From Tessaracoccus sp. (GTDB lineage: Bacteria; Actinomycetota; Actinomycetes; Propionibacteriales; Propionibacteriaceae), in NCBI RefSeq assembly GCF_016714275.1, contig NZ_JADJNP010000001.1, positions 1,054,001 through 1,118,000 of the forward strand: DNA of 64,000 bases, read 5' to 3'. The translations under genes and the position numbers were made by a program. A model generated the notes under the pieces. The model was not told where the DNA came from, did no database searches, and saw only the letters and a program-made list of their open reading frames with translations. Positions 1-8,402 of this stretch are shown in pieces (the stretch's first letter is position 1; the number at the start of each line of letters is the position of its first letter).

Positions 1-950
1 TGGGAGTCGTCGAGCACCCCGATCCAGGCATTCACTTCGCCAACCGCGTCCTCGAGTGACAACTCGACACCACCGGAGGCGGCCGCTCGGATGTAGTCGT
101 CTTTCCAGTGAGCGTATGCGGCAAGGGTCGGCGGCCAGTTCCTTGTCGGTCGCCCAAGCTTGGCGGCCTCAACGGCCCTGGCCTCGAACACGGCGACAGC
201 AGCCTCCCGCACCTCTGCCAGCGTCGGCATGCCGGTCGTAGCGATGAGGTCGCGGAGCAGGAGCAGGTCGACGACATCGCGGGCACGGTCGTTGATCGAT
301 CCCGGTGGCTCGTGCGGGTCGGAGACGGCATGGAGCTTCTGCGCGATCTGGAACCGCATCGCGATCCCCACCAGCACGTCAGGATCGGGCAACCCGAAGC
401 CTGCCAACGGAGGCGGCTCAATGAACTCTCGCGCCCGTCCAATACCGGCCTCGTCGGGTGAGACTTCGAACTGGATACGTCGCCACGTCACGCCTCGCAG
501 GTTGAGGATGATGTCGAACCTGCGTGGCTTGACGAGCTTCGTCGGGACATCGATCACTTCGACTTCACCGCGGCGCAGCGTCAGCGGCCCCCACGGCTCA
601 TCAAGCACCTCTTCAAGCACCGCGAAGAACGCATCCATGTCACCGCGGACCAGACCATCGACATCCTTGGTGGTGCGGGCTGTCACGTTGAGCCGGTGCT
701 GAAGCAGAGTGCCGCCTTTGAGTAGGAACAACTGGCGTCCATCCTCATCCAGCGCACGCTGGACCGCGCCGAGGGCCACCGATGAAGCGATCAACCAGCC
801 GAGCCGCCCGCCCTTGGCTTCATCACCGAGCTGACCTTCTGCTTGAGCGATCCAGGTGTTGAGGACCTTGGCCGAGACCGGCTCCTTCGTCTTCGGCTTC
901 AACGTCCTCAGCAGCGCGGCCAACTTGGAGCCAACACGGTCATCGGGCAT
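1..950 (-). CDS. abiEii: AbiEii-family nucleotidyltransferase toxin (3' end outside window)
   Basis: Predicted toxin of a type IV toxin-antitoxin/abortive infection pair; AbiEii proteins are nucleotidyltransferases that block growth unless opposed by AbiEi. About 316 codons are visible, starting MPDDRVGSKLAALL and running off the left edge with no stop. Seen in the sequence: the fold signature LLKGGTLLQHRL around residues 76-87 and TTKDVDG about 95-101, whose Asp pair is the expected metal/NTP site. The ATG at 950 overlaps the last 11 bases of the upstream abiEi gene, so translation is probably coupled. The start was chosen for that overlap and full match to the family N-terminus. Family assignment is confident; toxicity is inferred. 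Confidence 0.85.
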   Translation of the reverse strand, partial: MPDDRVGSKLAALLRTLKPKTKEPVSAKVLNTWIAQAEGQLGDEAKGGRLGWLIASSVALGAVQRALDEDGRQLFLLKGGTLLQHRLNVTARTTKDVDGLVRGDMDAFFAVLEEVLDEPWGPLTLRRGEVEVIDVPTKLVKPRRFDIILNLRGVTWRRIQFEVSPDEAGIGRAREFIEPPPLAGFGLPDPDVLVGIAMRFQIAQKLHAVSDPHEPPGSINDRARDVVDLLLLRDLIATTGMPTLAEVREAAVAVFEARAVEAAKLGRPTRNWPPTLAAYAHWKDDYIRAAASGGVELSLEDAVGEVNAWIGVLDDS

Positions 951-1506
951 AGCGAGTCTCCAGCTCTTCCGCCAGAGCATCGCGCTCGGCCGTCTTTAGG
1001 TACCCCTGCGCATACCCGCGTTCGATCGCCTGCCGAATCAGATAGGTCGGTGTCCCATAGACGAGGCACTGCTCAATCGCCGTCACCGGGGTCACAGTCG
1101 GGATCTCCTGCCACCACCCGACCTGCTTGGGAGTGAGGTCCTGATAGTGGACGACGTAGCCCTCCCCGCTCGCACGACGGAACCGGCGGTCCTTGCCGAC
1201 GGTGACATGGATGCGGTTGGGATTGACGTCGCTGATGCCGTAAGCGTCGAGCGCCGTCTCGTGCGACAACACCGCCTCAGGCACCCGCGTCCAGAGCACC
1301 GCCAGCATGAGCTGGTCGAACTCGCCAACGGGATACTGCGGGAATCGGTAGACCCCATGCGCAGCGCGCTCCAACGTGCCCCGGTGCACCAACATCTGAA
1401 GCGCTTGCTTGCTGATCCCCGCATCAGCAGCTTGCTGAGCGGTCACGAAACCATGCTGCGCGTCCGCGGTCTCCCACAGTTCATCGCGCGCCAAGAGTCT
1501 CACCAT
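940..1506 (-). CDS. abiEi: AbiEi-family antitoxin and transcriptional repressor
   Basis: 188-aa antitoxin partner of the overlapping AbiEii gene. The N-terminal ~50 residues form the winged-HTH typical of AbiEi (DAQHGFVTAQQAADAG, then ISKQALQMLVHRGTLERA), followed by the AbiEi body with LSHETALDAYGISD and the C-terminal VTAIEQCL segment. In characterised AbiE systems this protein neutralises the toxin indirectly and represses its own promoter by binding inverted repeats; here a perfect 12-bp inverted repeat abuts the start codon, matching that model. No Shine-Dalgarno precedes the ATG; the transcript looks leaderless. First gene of a two-gene operon. Confidence 0.88.
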   Translation of the reverse strand: MVRLLARDELWETADAQHGFVTAQQAADAGISKQALQMLVHRGTLERAAHGVYRFPQYPVGEFDQLMLAVLWTRVPEAVLSHETALDAYGISDVNPNRIHVTVGKDRRFRRASGEGYVVHYQDLTPKQVGWWQEIPTVTPVTAIEQCLVYGTPTYLIRQAIERGYAQGYLKTAERDALAEELETRYAR

Positions 1507-1541
1507 GGCAATAGTATAACGAAATCATGATACTATTGCCA
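1506..1541 (-). promoter_or_regulatory. abiE promoter with overlapping 12-bp inverted-repeat operator
   Basis: TGGCAATAGTAT (1506-1517) and ATACTATTGCCA (1530-1541) form a perfect inverted repeat separated by 12 nt. Read on the minus strand it contains TATACT (1518-1513), a near-consensus -10 box, 6 nt before the ATG at 1506, so transcription should start at or next to the start codon. AbiEi autorepression through inverted repeats is established for the family; that this site is the operator is inferred from its position over the -10. Confidence 0.75.
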
Positions 1542-1755
1542 GGCATTTCGCCCCGTCCGACGGGTACGGCACGAGCCTGCAAAGAAAGCCGGGAGTCCCA
1601 TCGGTTGCGCCGAGGGGGTTCCTGCCAGGTCCCTGCTTCCCTGCGACCGATCTAGCGTTCCGAGAGGGTCTATCGAGGGGCCCGACAAGAAGGGCGACGG
1701 TGCGCACCGGCCAGGTTCCATCAGGTTCTTGGGGAATCTAGATCACGGACGAGCT

Positions 1756-2313
1756 TCACTCACGTTCAGCCACGGCCCGCGGCTTGAACGCCACCACGTT
1801 ACCAGCGTCATCGTCAGTGAACAGGTCCGGCTGGAGCGGCTGCCCCTCCCAGGGCAGAGCGTCAGCCTCGTTCAGCAGCTCGGTTCGGACTACCTGCACC
1901 CCCTCGACGACTGAGGGGAAGTCATCGTCGAGCGTGACCAGCCAGTCGCACCGGTTGAGCACGGCGGTTGCGAGGTGGACGGCGTCGGGGACCTTCATGC
2001 CGTGCGCGATGCGGTACTCAGTGGCCTTCCGGGCGATCGGGATCGTGACGTCGAGGAGGAGGCTCTCTCGGGCCTCCAGCTTGAGACGGACGGTCTTCAA
2101 CATCGCATCCTGACGGTTGCGTTCGGCCTCGTCGGTTGCGGTGGACTGCTTGTACACCTCGGCCAAGGTCAGAACCGACGCGACGACCTGAACCTCACCA
2201 CGGTCGACCAGACCCATCAGGGGGATGAGGCGGGCGGCACCAGGTTCGCCCTTGATGAAGGCCAGCAGCGCGCTGGAGTCGAAGAGCACGCGCTTGAGGT
2301 CACTCTTCGCCAC
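1756..2313 (-). CDS. PIN-domain ribonuclease, VapC-like toxin
   Basis: 185-aa PIN-domain protein, the family of VapC endoribonuclease toxins that cleave tRNA or rRNA. The acidic metal-binding residues are present in order: Asp in VLFDSSALLAFI (about residue 12), Glu in SVLTLAEVYKQ (about 52), Asp in KVPDAVHLATAV (about 109) and Asp in WLVTLDDDF (about 128). GTG start preceded by GGAGGG at 5-nt spacing. It overlaps the upstream gene by 14 nt, an arrangement typical of toxin-antitoxin operons, although the partner is far larger than usual VapB. The C-terminal ~45 residues extend beyond the ordinary VapC length. Function as a toxin is inferred. Confidence 0.8.
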   Translation of the reverse strand: MAKSDLKRVLFDSSALLAFIKGEPGAARLIPLMGLVDRGEVQVVASVLTLAEVYKQSTATDEAERNRQDAMLKTVRLKLEARESLLLDVTIPIARKATEYRIAHGMKVPDAVHLATAVLNRCDWLVTLDDDFPSVVEGVQVVRTELLNEADALPWEGQPLQPDLFTDDDAGNVVAFKPRAVAERE

Positions 2314-3043
2314 GGATGCCCTCCAAGTAGTCGGCGACCGATAGCCCGTCGGTGATCTCGGGCATGTATCCGAACAACTCCTCCCAGGGGACGGAGGACT
2401 CTTCGACCACGCGCACGTTCTCAGCCGTCACCTGGTATACGCGACCATCCTCGTTCTGCTTGACTATCCCCTCGACCTCGACGAACTGGAACAGCCCGTC
2501 GGCGAACTTCTGGGCGATGGTGGAGGGAAAACCTACGTGCACCACCCGGCCACCCCCGTGGGGCTTGACAGACGCTCGGTTGCCGCGGGTCACGTTGACG
2601 CCGGTCAGTTGGCCGCGCACCATGCCGAAGTACTCGCGCATCCAGGGAGCGATCTCTTCGATGCGGGTTCGCAGCGTGGCGTCGAGCCACACGACATTGT
2701 CGCGGGTCTCGACCTTGGCGTTGCCCCCGGAGCTGCGCACCAGGTCCTTGGCATGGGTGAGCGCTTCGGGGGTCCAGTCCTGCGGCAGCCCTCGGCCTTC
2801 TCGGATGGCCGCGAGACCGCGCACGGCGCTGAGCGCAGCGGCCACGCCCACCTCGCGGTAGTCTCCGTCGGCCACGAGCCCGGAAACGGCAGAAGCGCGG
2901 CGCAGCTCGGCCACGCTCCACCTGACGGAAGCGTTCTCCGCGAGGTCGTCAAGCAGGTCCAGGAGGTGCACGCCGGCGGCGAAGAAACTTGCTGCGTCGG
3001 CGACGCGACCGTCGTCGACGGTGAGAACGATGTCGCTGTCCAC
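2300..3043 (-). CDS. Hypothetical protein upstream of and overlapping the PIN toxin gene
   Basis: About 247 aa, not recognised. I chose the GTG at 3043 because AAAGGAGG lies just upstream at ideal spacing; a longer frame opens at 3121 but lacks such a site. The N-terminal half is alpha-helical and Ala/Leu-rich (VHLLDLLDDLAEN, VGVAAALSAVRGLAAIREG); the centre has a basic, glycine-rich stretch (VTRGNRASVKPHGGGRV) and the C-terminus an acidic tail. It shares 14 nt with the PIN-domain gene and is surely its operon partner. It might be an atypical antitoxin, with the acidic tail occupying the PIN active site, but this is inference; no AbrB, RHH or Phd motif is visible. Confidence 0.6.
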   Translation of the reverse strand: MDSDIVLTVDDGRVADAASFFAAGVHLLDLLDDLAENASVRWSVAELRRASAVSGLVADGDYREVGVAAALSAVRGLAAIREGRGLPQDWTPEALTHAKDLVRSSGGNAKVETRDNVVWLDATLRTRIEEIAPWMREYFGMVRGQLTGVNVTRGNRASVKPHGGGRVVHVGFPSTIAQKFADGLFQFVEVEGIVKQNEDGRVYQVTAENVRVVEESSVPWEELFGYMPEITDGLSVADYLEGIRGEE

Positions 3044-3220
3044 TGCACCTCCTTTGGCCGGGCTATCTCCATCTTGCCAGCCAGCACTGACGTTGGGTGC
3101 AAGTTCGCTGATTCGGGACACGGGGTTTCTGGATCGAGGGGCCCAGATTGCAGTGACCAGCGGGGTCTACTTGATGGACAGGCCGGCTTTCGTCTCGGGT
3201 TAGCGCGCAGCGCAAGGCCG

Positions 3221-3233
3221 TAGACTCGCGACA
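3221..3233 (+). promoter_or_regulatory. Leaderless -10 element
   Basis: TAGACT at 3221-3226 lies exactly 6 nt before the ATG at 3233 with no Shine-Dalgarno between. This matches the TANNNT-N6-ATG pattern of actinobacterial leaderless genes and is the best evidence that the downstream unknown ORF is genuine. Confidence 0.5.
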
Positions 3234-3655
3234 TGTCCAGCAGTGAAAGGCGCCGTCATGCGGTCCCAGCTGTCCTGGCCCTTAAGACCAACGTGGCCAA
3301 TTTCTTAGCACGCGCCGAGCGGGTCGCGGCCAGTCCGCTCGCAGTCAAAGACGCCAAGTTCAGTGTGCAAATGCAGATAGACCTGAGGACCGGCGACGTG
3401 GCGGCGACCCGTTTCGATGCACAGGTTCTCCCCAAGGACGATTGGCTGACGATAAGCGTGAAGAAACTGACTTCACAGGTCGAGTGCGAGCACGTGTTGC
3501 TGCGGGGCAAGCTGAAGCCAATTCGCAGCGGCTTCGCGGCGTGGAAGCGTCACCCGTTCGCGTACGCGGGAGACCTCGGCGGAACTCCTCCGCTCGATCG
3601 AGCCAGGAGAAGTTTGGCGTCAAGAAGTCAGGATTGTAACTTTGGAGGAAGGTAA
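3233..3655 (+). CDS. Hypothetical protein, possibly truncated
   Basis: 140 aa, not recognised. The first ~100 residues look like a normal soluble domain (ALKTNVANFLARAERVAA, then alternating hydrophobic strands and VKKLTSQVECEHVLL), but the last ~35 residues are Arg/Ser/Gly-rich and resemble out-of-frame translation, so the gene may be a frameshifted remnant of something longer. Its start is supported by a TAGACT box 6 nt upstream. It is divergent from the PIN-toxin operon and converges on the TIR-like gene. No function is proposed. Confidence 0.4.
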   Translation: MSSSERRRHAVPAVLALKTNVANFLARAERVAASPLAVKDAKFSVQMQIDLRTGDVAATRFDAQVLPKDDWLTISVKKLTSQVECEHVLLRGKLKPIRSGFAAWKRHPFAYAGDLGGTPPLDRARRSLASRSQDCNFGGR

Positions 3656-3707
3656 TTCCGGCGGCCGCCAAAGGAGTCCAATAGCGGCATTCCCAACCTT
3701 CGGTCGC

Positions 3708-4637
3708 CTAGAACGGCGGTAGCGAGGTCGCCAGAGCTACAGCCTCGCGAAGGGCCGACGACTGCTCACTAGGCGCCCTGTCTACTTCGGTTTCCGCAGT
3801 CCTTAGGAGCATATACAGGCGCTCGAGAGCATCCATGTCTCTGGCATCGCTCCGGAGATGCCCGGAAAGATACTCGTAAGATCCTCTGTCCAGCAGTTGC
3901 TTCGCTAGTTGATCAATACGTTCAATCAACCCGGCTTGTGACGAGATCAGCTTCCCGTGGCTGGCAATCCGGTACCGGTGGTCTCGCTCACGCAATTCTT
4001 CTCTACTACGCCGATCCGAGAGGGCCATAGACTCCATCACAACGGACTCAAGCACTTGCACTCCACGCGTAACGGCGTCTAGCCGCTCTAGGATTGCCTG
4101 CTCCGGGTCGGTTGCACTTGCGCGGGTCTGGAGGTCTCGGAACACCATGCGTACAGGATGCATAGTGTTCCTCAACTGTTCGTCAGAGTCCTCGTGCCTG
4201 GCGTTCATCAGGTGGTCTGTGAGCGCCTCCCGAGCTGGGTTGGCTTCGTCCGCTCGGGTCGAGTACCGAATCACCCGCTCGTCAGTGAAGTCGAAGGGGG
4301 GCCCACCCGCTTCCTGCTGCAACAGGATAACTGGTTTGTCGGCAGCATGTGCGATCGCAACTTCGTACATGACGTTGGGATTCCTTCCGGTCAAGTCAGC
4401 GATGCATACGTCGGCATGGACGATGTCGCGGACTACCTTCGCCGTGATCGACCCAGGAGCCCGTACTTCGTCAGCACGCACCGGCGCCTTGAACCCTCCT
4501 GCTTCCTTTGCCGCGGGTTTGACGATCTCGTCAAGGAACAACTTCGTGAAATCGAAACCATCATCGTCCACTTTCCCGATTGGAGAGATAACGAAGATGC
4601 TCTTGGGTTCTTCACCGGGTGTGCCTGGGGTTGCCAT
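3708..4637 (-). CDS. Nucleoside 2-deoxyribosyltransferase/TIR-like protein with helical C-terminus
   Basis: 309-aa two-part protein. Residues ~10-150 resemble the nucleoside deoxyribosyltransferase/TIR-like fold: IFVISPIG at the first strand, ADVCIADLTGRNPNVMYEVA about residues 75-94 and HAADKPVILLQQ. The DLTGRNPNVxYE motif carries the Glu used as catalytic residue by N-glycosidases of this superfamily. Residues ~165-309 are charged and helical, with possible coiled coil, and could mediate sensing or oligomerisation. Codon use is visibly less GC-biased than in the core genes, consistent with transfer. It stands alone between unknown and IS DNA. A defensive NAD- or nucleotide-cleaving role is plausible from family and island context but unproven. 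Confidence 0.6.
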   Translation of the reverse strand: MATPGTPGEEPKSIFVISPIGKVDDDGFDFTKLFLDEIVKPAAKEAGGFKAPVRADEVRAPGSITAKVVRDIVHADVCIADLTGRNPNVMYEVAIAHAADKPVILLQQEAGGPPFDFTDERVIRYSTRADEANPAREALTDHLMNARHEDSDEQLRNTMHPVRMVFRDLQTRASATDPEQAILERLDAVTRGVQVLESVVMESMALSDRRSREELRERDHRYRIASHGKLISSQAGLIERIDQLAKQLLDRGSYEYLSGHLRSDARDMDALERLYMLLRTAETEVDRAPSEQSSALREAVALATSLPPF

Positions 4638-4793
4638 GACCCCATCGTGTCAGATTCGCACCTGGACGTGCGGTTTACACGCCGCGCATAGCCCTAATCA
4701 GGCCGACGGGTGCATGCACCCGAGGCACCCTTGTTCGGACCTACTAGTCCAAACAGCGTTCCGCGTGGCCGATGGTCGGAGGTATTGAAGTCA

Positions 4794-5028
4794 CTAGTGT
4801 CGCGTGTTTGAAGTCTGTTTACGGTGGGCTTTGGTGAGGATGTCGTCTGCGGACTTGGTCCACACGAATGGTTCGCAGCGTTGGTTCCAGCCGTCGATGA
4901 AGGTCTCGATCGCGGTGATGAGTTCCTTGACGCTGGTGAAGGTGCCTCGGCGGATGGCTTGACGAGTGATGATGCCGAAGAAGATCTCCACCATGTTCAG
5001 CCATGACCTTTGCGCGTCTGAGATCGCT
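4794..5028 (-). pseudogene. C-terminal remnant of an IS630-family transposase
   Basis: The frame ending at 4794 encodes the characteristic IS630 C-terminus: SWLNMVEIFFGIITRQAI, then FTSVKELITAIETFIDGW and a closing KSADDILTKAHRKQ. The catalytic domain upstream is absent; the frame continues only into the terminal repeat of the IS3-like element at about 5028. So about 75 residues of an IS630 transposase survive, cut by the neighbouring element or by an associated deletion. Confidence 0.75.
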
Positions 5029-5095
5029 AACCAGGATCCGGTTTTAAATGTCCGCGTCCTTGCTGGTTGGATCAACCGGACAAGGAGATCAGATC

Positions 5096-5464
5096 ATGAC
5101 TACACAGCAGCCATCGGTGGCGGGCCAGTCGGGCCAGTCGGGCAGGGCGTCGCGGCGCAAGCGTAAGAGGCTCGCGCCGTCGCAGAAGTACGAGGTCTTC
5201 ACCTCGGTCTTGACCTCGTCGGCGACCCAGCGGGAGCTGGCCGACAAGTATGGCATCGACCGGACCACGATCCGTTCGATCTGCGCGACCGCGAAGCAGG
5301 GCGCGTTGGACGCGTTGGCGGCGGCGGTGCCCGGTCGGCGCGGTAAGACGGCCGAGCAGGCCGAGTTGGACGATGCCCGGGCGGAGATCGAGCGGCTCAA
5401 GGCCACCATCTGTGAGCAGGCCGTCGCCCTGCATTTGGAGAAGGGAAAAGACGGTTGGGAATGA
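5096..5464 (+). CDS. IS3-like transposase subunit OrfA
   Basis: 122-aa DNA-binding subunit. The helix-turn-helix is at about residues 42-65 (SATQRELADKYGIDRTTI), followed by a leucine-zipper-like helix around AEQAELDDARAEIERLKATI, as in IS3-family OrfA. The start ATG at 5096 has AAGGAG upstream; a longer frame opening at 5048 lies in the terminal repeat. The TGA overlaps the orfB ATG (ATGA at 5461-5464). Confidence 0.8.
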   Translation: MTTQQPSVAGQSGQSGRASRRKRKRLAPSQKYEVFTSVLTSSATQRELADKYGIDRTTIRSICATAKQGALDALAAAVPGRRGKTAEQAELDDARAEIERLKATICEQAVALHLEKGKDGWE

Positions 5465-6572
5465 TCGCCGGCGCCGTTCCCAGCCGTGTGGATGCGCCGG
5501 TCAAGAAGGCCCTGCTGGACTGGTCGATCATGCTGTGGCGGAGGGCTTCTCCACACGGTGGGCCTGCCGGCAGCTCGGCGTGGACCACGCCCGGGTGCTC
5601 ACCTGGCGGTCCCGGGCAGCGGACGGCGGCGACCTGGCCGACGCGCAGCCCGGCCCCCTGCCCGGGGAGGCGTCGCATGCACTGTTGGACTGGGAACGCG
5701 ACGAGATCGTCCAGATCGTCCGGGACTGGGAGCAGGTGGACCTCTCGCACCGCAAGCTGGCCCACCGCGGTTCCTATCTTCAGCGGGTGTTCGTGGCCGA
5801 GTCCACGGTGCTACGGGTGCTGACCGCGGCCGGGATGCACCTGCCCGGCCTGCCGCCACGCCCACCGCGGCCGAAAACGCCGTGGCCGGAGTGGGCCGAG
5901 CTGGTCCCCGGGGTGATCTACATCTACGACTTCACGCACTTCTCGGCGCTGCCCGGCTGGTGCGCGCTCGCCGTCGTGGACGTCGTGTCCCGCTACTGGC
6001 TGGCGACCGTGTTCTCCCCGGAGGAGACATCGGTGCAGGTCGAGAACGCGTTCATCGACGCTCTGGAGGCAGACGGAAAGGGCTGGCTGCTCGAGGATCT
6101 GGCGTTCGTCGACCAACTGGCCTTAGGCGAGATCCCAGATAACGACGAACGAGTGCCGATGCTGCTTGCTGTCTCCGACAACGGGCCCCAGATGCGATCC
6201 GACCGCACCGCGCAGTTCATGGCCATCGCCCGCATCGCCCAGCACTTCGGACGCCCAGGCACTCCGAACGACCAGGCGTGGATCGAGTCGTTCTTCGGCC
6301 ACCTCAAGACCGAACACCCACACCTGGACACCATCGACGACCCCGCCGTCATGCGCACCGAACTAGACGCCAGAAGAGAGCACTACAACAACGTCAGACT
6401 CCACGAGGGCATCGGCTACGTCACCCCCGCCGACGAGCACTACGGCCGCGGCGACGCGATCCGCAAGGCCCGCCGCGACGGCCCAGCCGACGCCCGCGCG
6501 ACCCGCATTGCCACCCGCCGCGCCATGCGGCACAATCAACCCAAACAGACCAGCCCGGATGAGGACAATTAA
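5461..6572 (+). pseudogene. IS3-like transposase OrfB, frameshifted
   Basis: Integrase-core (rve) transposase. The expected start is the ATG at 5461, reading MIAGAVPSRVDAPVKKALL; the rest of the protein, from LVDHAVAEGFSTRWACRQLG onward, lies in another frame, open to 6572. Adding one base at about 5520-5521 would restore KKALLDLVDHAVAEG, so a single-base deletion is the likely lesion. The catalytic residues remain: Asp in IYDFTHF, Asp in AVSDNGPQM and Glu in NDQAWIESFFGHLKTE. The shift does not fit the -1 programmed frameshift used by IS3 elements because it lies inside orfB. A sequencing error cannot be excluded. Confidence 0.7.
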
Positions 6573-6588
6573 AACCCGCTACTGGTTA

Positions 6589-7440
6589 ATTATTTCAGAA
6601 ACGTGGCGCCCGTGCGTTGGATGACGCGCTCGATGCAGGGCGTGGGGCTTCGGCGGGGTCCCGGGCTGGACAGCGTGATCAAGGATGACGCCGTCGACGT
6701 TGTCACAGACCTGCGCCTTGTGGCTGAACTCGACCTGTTTCCCGAGACGGCCCCAAGCGATCGGCCGCGCGTCGGGATCGCGGAGACTGGACCGGCGCGT
6801 GGCCCCTGCCGGGCTCACCCCACCGACCCGTTGACAGGTCTGGCCGGCGAGGACACGAGTCTCAAGAAGTCCTGTCAGGTCGTTGTCTGCTCGGGCGAGT
6901 CGACCTCGCCGCCGGCCCGCAACGCATCCTTCCGCCCGACCGCGGCCAGATCGGCGGCCTTCCTGGCCTGGTGCAGCGCTCGGTTCGCGTTGCTCAGCAG
7001 CCGCTGGGCCTCACTGGCGGACAGATCGGCCAGTTCGGGGTTCTTCCGGCGGGCCAGCACCAGCATCTCGTCACGGCCCTCGGAGCTGCGGCTGCGGAGC
7101 CTCTGTTCTGATCATGGGCCCGCCGTCCAGCCGCCCGGGACCGATCACGGTGCTGGTGCGGGCTGTGCCGCCCGCGGCCTGGACGTTTCTCCCGGTCACA
7201 GCGATCCTGCGGACCGGCTCGGACCAGGCCCGAGTCGGTCGGGTAGGCCACGTTCGACGGCACCACACTGGTGTCGAACCGCACACCCGGGTACAGCGCA
7301 GCACCTTCGCATCGGCCGCCCTCGCCAGCAGCCCGTCGTGGAGGCCATCGGCGGCCGCTGATCCGAATGGTCGTCAACTTCATCAACGTCGTCGAATGAG
7401 GCTCCGACGGGTCAAGAGCGATCCGGCAGACTGGCGCCAC
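6589..7440 (-). pseudogene. Degenerate transposase remnant (IS1182/ISNCY-like)
   Basis: Pieces of one transposase appear in consecutive order but in several frames on the minus strand: EPHSTTLMKLTT near 7400, RFDTSVVPSNVAYPTDSGL near 7250, then VRRIAVTGRNVQAAGG, then NPELADLSASEAQRLL near 7040, and finally DPDARPIAWGRLGKQVEFSH near 6750 followed by AQVCDNVDGVILDH. The pattern matches IS1182-type transposases (RxDTTVVPANVxYPTDSGLL). At least three frameshifts separate them, and the C-terminus is cut at the right end of the IS3-like element. The exact 5' limit is uncertain. Confidence 0.65.
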
Positions 7441-7832
7441 GTGATCGAGTCCGAGACTTCCCTACTCTCGACTCACAGAACCGTCCAGTCTTCGCCCAGT
7501 CGAAACCGACCAGTTTTCGGGCGTCGTCCACACGGAATGGGCGCTGCGTCGAAGACAAGATCCCTCTTGAAGGCCACGGAGACGGCGGCTGGCTGGCCGA
7601 AGGCAGGGAGCTCCTCGCCAGTTGACATACTCACCCCAGCCCCTCCTGACGTGACGAGCATCTGGCTGGTCGAGCAAGCCGGTGGATGGTGCTCGCGCCC
7701 ACAGCCGTGGCCACCAGTCTCACCGAGGGCACGGGTCAACTATCACGATGGGGCTTAGAGTATATTCTTGCTGGAGATCGCCATGAGTCGGTCAAACGGT
7801 GAAACCCAATATGGGTGTCTTAAGGGGGACTT
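7441..7832. other. Intergenic stretch with no supported gene
   Basis: 392 nt. Short frames exist on both strands but none has a recognisable domain, a ribosome binding site or codon bias that convinces. It probably contains decayed flank of the transposase remnant plus the promoter of the next gene; TAGAGTATATTC near 7757-7768 is the only AT-rich, promoter-like patch. Confidence 0.5.
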
Positions 7833-8402
7833 ATGGACTACTCGGATCGGTATCGGGGCGAAGCCGCTGCTCGCGAGGCAAAGCGTAAGGAAAGTGAGGA
7901 GCGGTTGGCGGCTGAGCGCGAATCTGCACGTGTTCGTGAAGCGGAGGCTGAGATCAAGCGTGCTGAGTTCGAGGATTCTGCGCATGGGGCTGTAGAACGA
8001 TTTCTCCGCGAGATGCGAGAGGCAGGAAATCCTGGACTAGTGCGCGTTGAGCCCAAGTTACCGAAAGGCGGGCGTCGCAGGTGGGGACTGTACGATGGGG
8101 AAGTTGAAGGGATGTTGACCTACATCAGGCGAAGAAGTCGGGAGTTTGACGCGTATAACTCCTCGCATACGGTAATCGGCTGGATGCATGACCGCTCCCT
8201 AGTTCTTTCTATAGAGGGGGAATGGACGCGGATCTCCAATCCTGGGAGCTATGGGATTGATGGCTGGATCGAGGGCAAGGATCGAGAATATCATGTATAC
8301 ACACCAGCCCTGGAGCATCTGACTACTACGCCCTTCAATTCAATCGACGACCTCGAGGAGTGCCTCTACGCCATGTACCGAGACGCTCTGGATTCCCGTT
8401 AG
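7833..8402 (+). CDS. Hypothetical protein with charged coiled-coil N-terminus
   Basis: 189 aa, not recognised. Start ATG at 7833 has AAGGGGG 5 nt upstream. Residues ~8-48 are a highly charged helix (REAKRKESEERLAAERESAR and onward) likely to form a coiled coil; the remaining ~140 residues are a globular domain with several Trp and Tyr (WGLYDGEV, VIGWMHDRSLVLS, DGWIEGKDREYHVYTPAL). Base composition is clearly more AT-rich than the core genes, which marks it as imported. It stands alone between IS debris and non-coding DNA, so context does not suggest a function. Confidence 0.65.
   Translation: MDYSDRYRGEAAAREAKRKESEERLAAERESARVREAEAEIKRAEFEDSAHGAVERFLREMREAGNPGLVRVEPKLPKGGRRRWGLYDGEVEGMLTYIRRRSREFDAYNSSHTVIGWMHDRSLVLSIEGEWTRISNPGSYGIDGWIEGKDREYHVYTPALEHLTTTPFNSIDDLEECLYAMYRDALDSR

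Larger units (their letters stand above)
5028..6588 (+). mobile_element. IS3-like insertion sequence
   Basis: An element of about 1.56 kb with orfA and orfB. Its ends are imperfect inverted repeats: TAACCAG at 5028-5034 faces CTGGTTA at 6582-6588, and GTTTTAAATGTCC at 5041-5053 pairs with GGACAATTAAAAC at 6564-6576 (12 of 13). No target-site duplication is apparent at these ends, and each flank is a different broken transposase, so insertion was followed or accompanied by deletion. The orfB frame has lost one base, so the copy is probably inactive. Confidence 0.75.

Noticed and set aside
5250..5464. Programmed frameshift between OrfA and OrfB of the IS
   Set aside because: The orfB start overlaps the orfA stop as ATGA, and the frame change lies inside orfB near 5520, which fits a deleted base better than programmed slippage.
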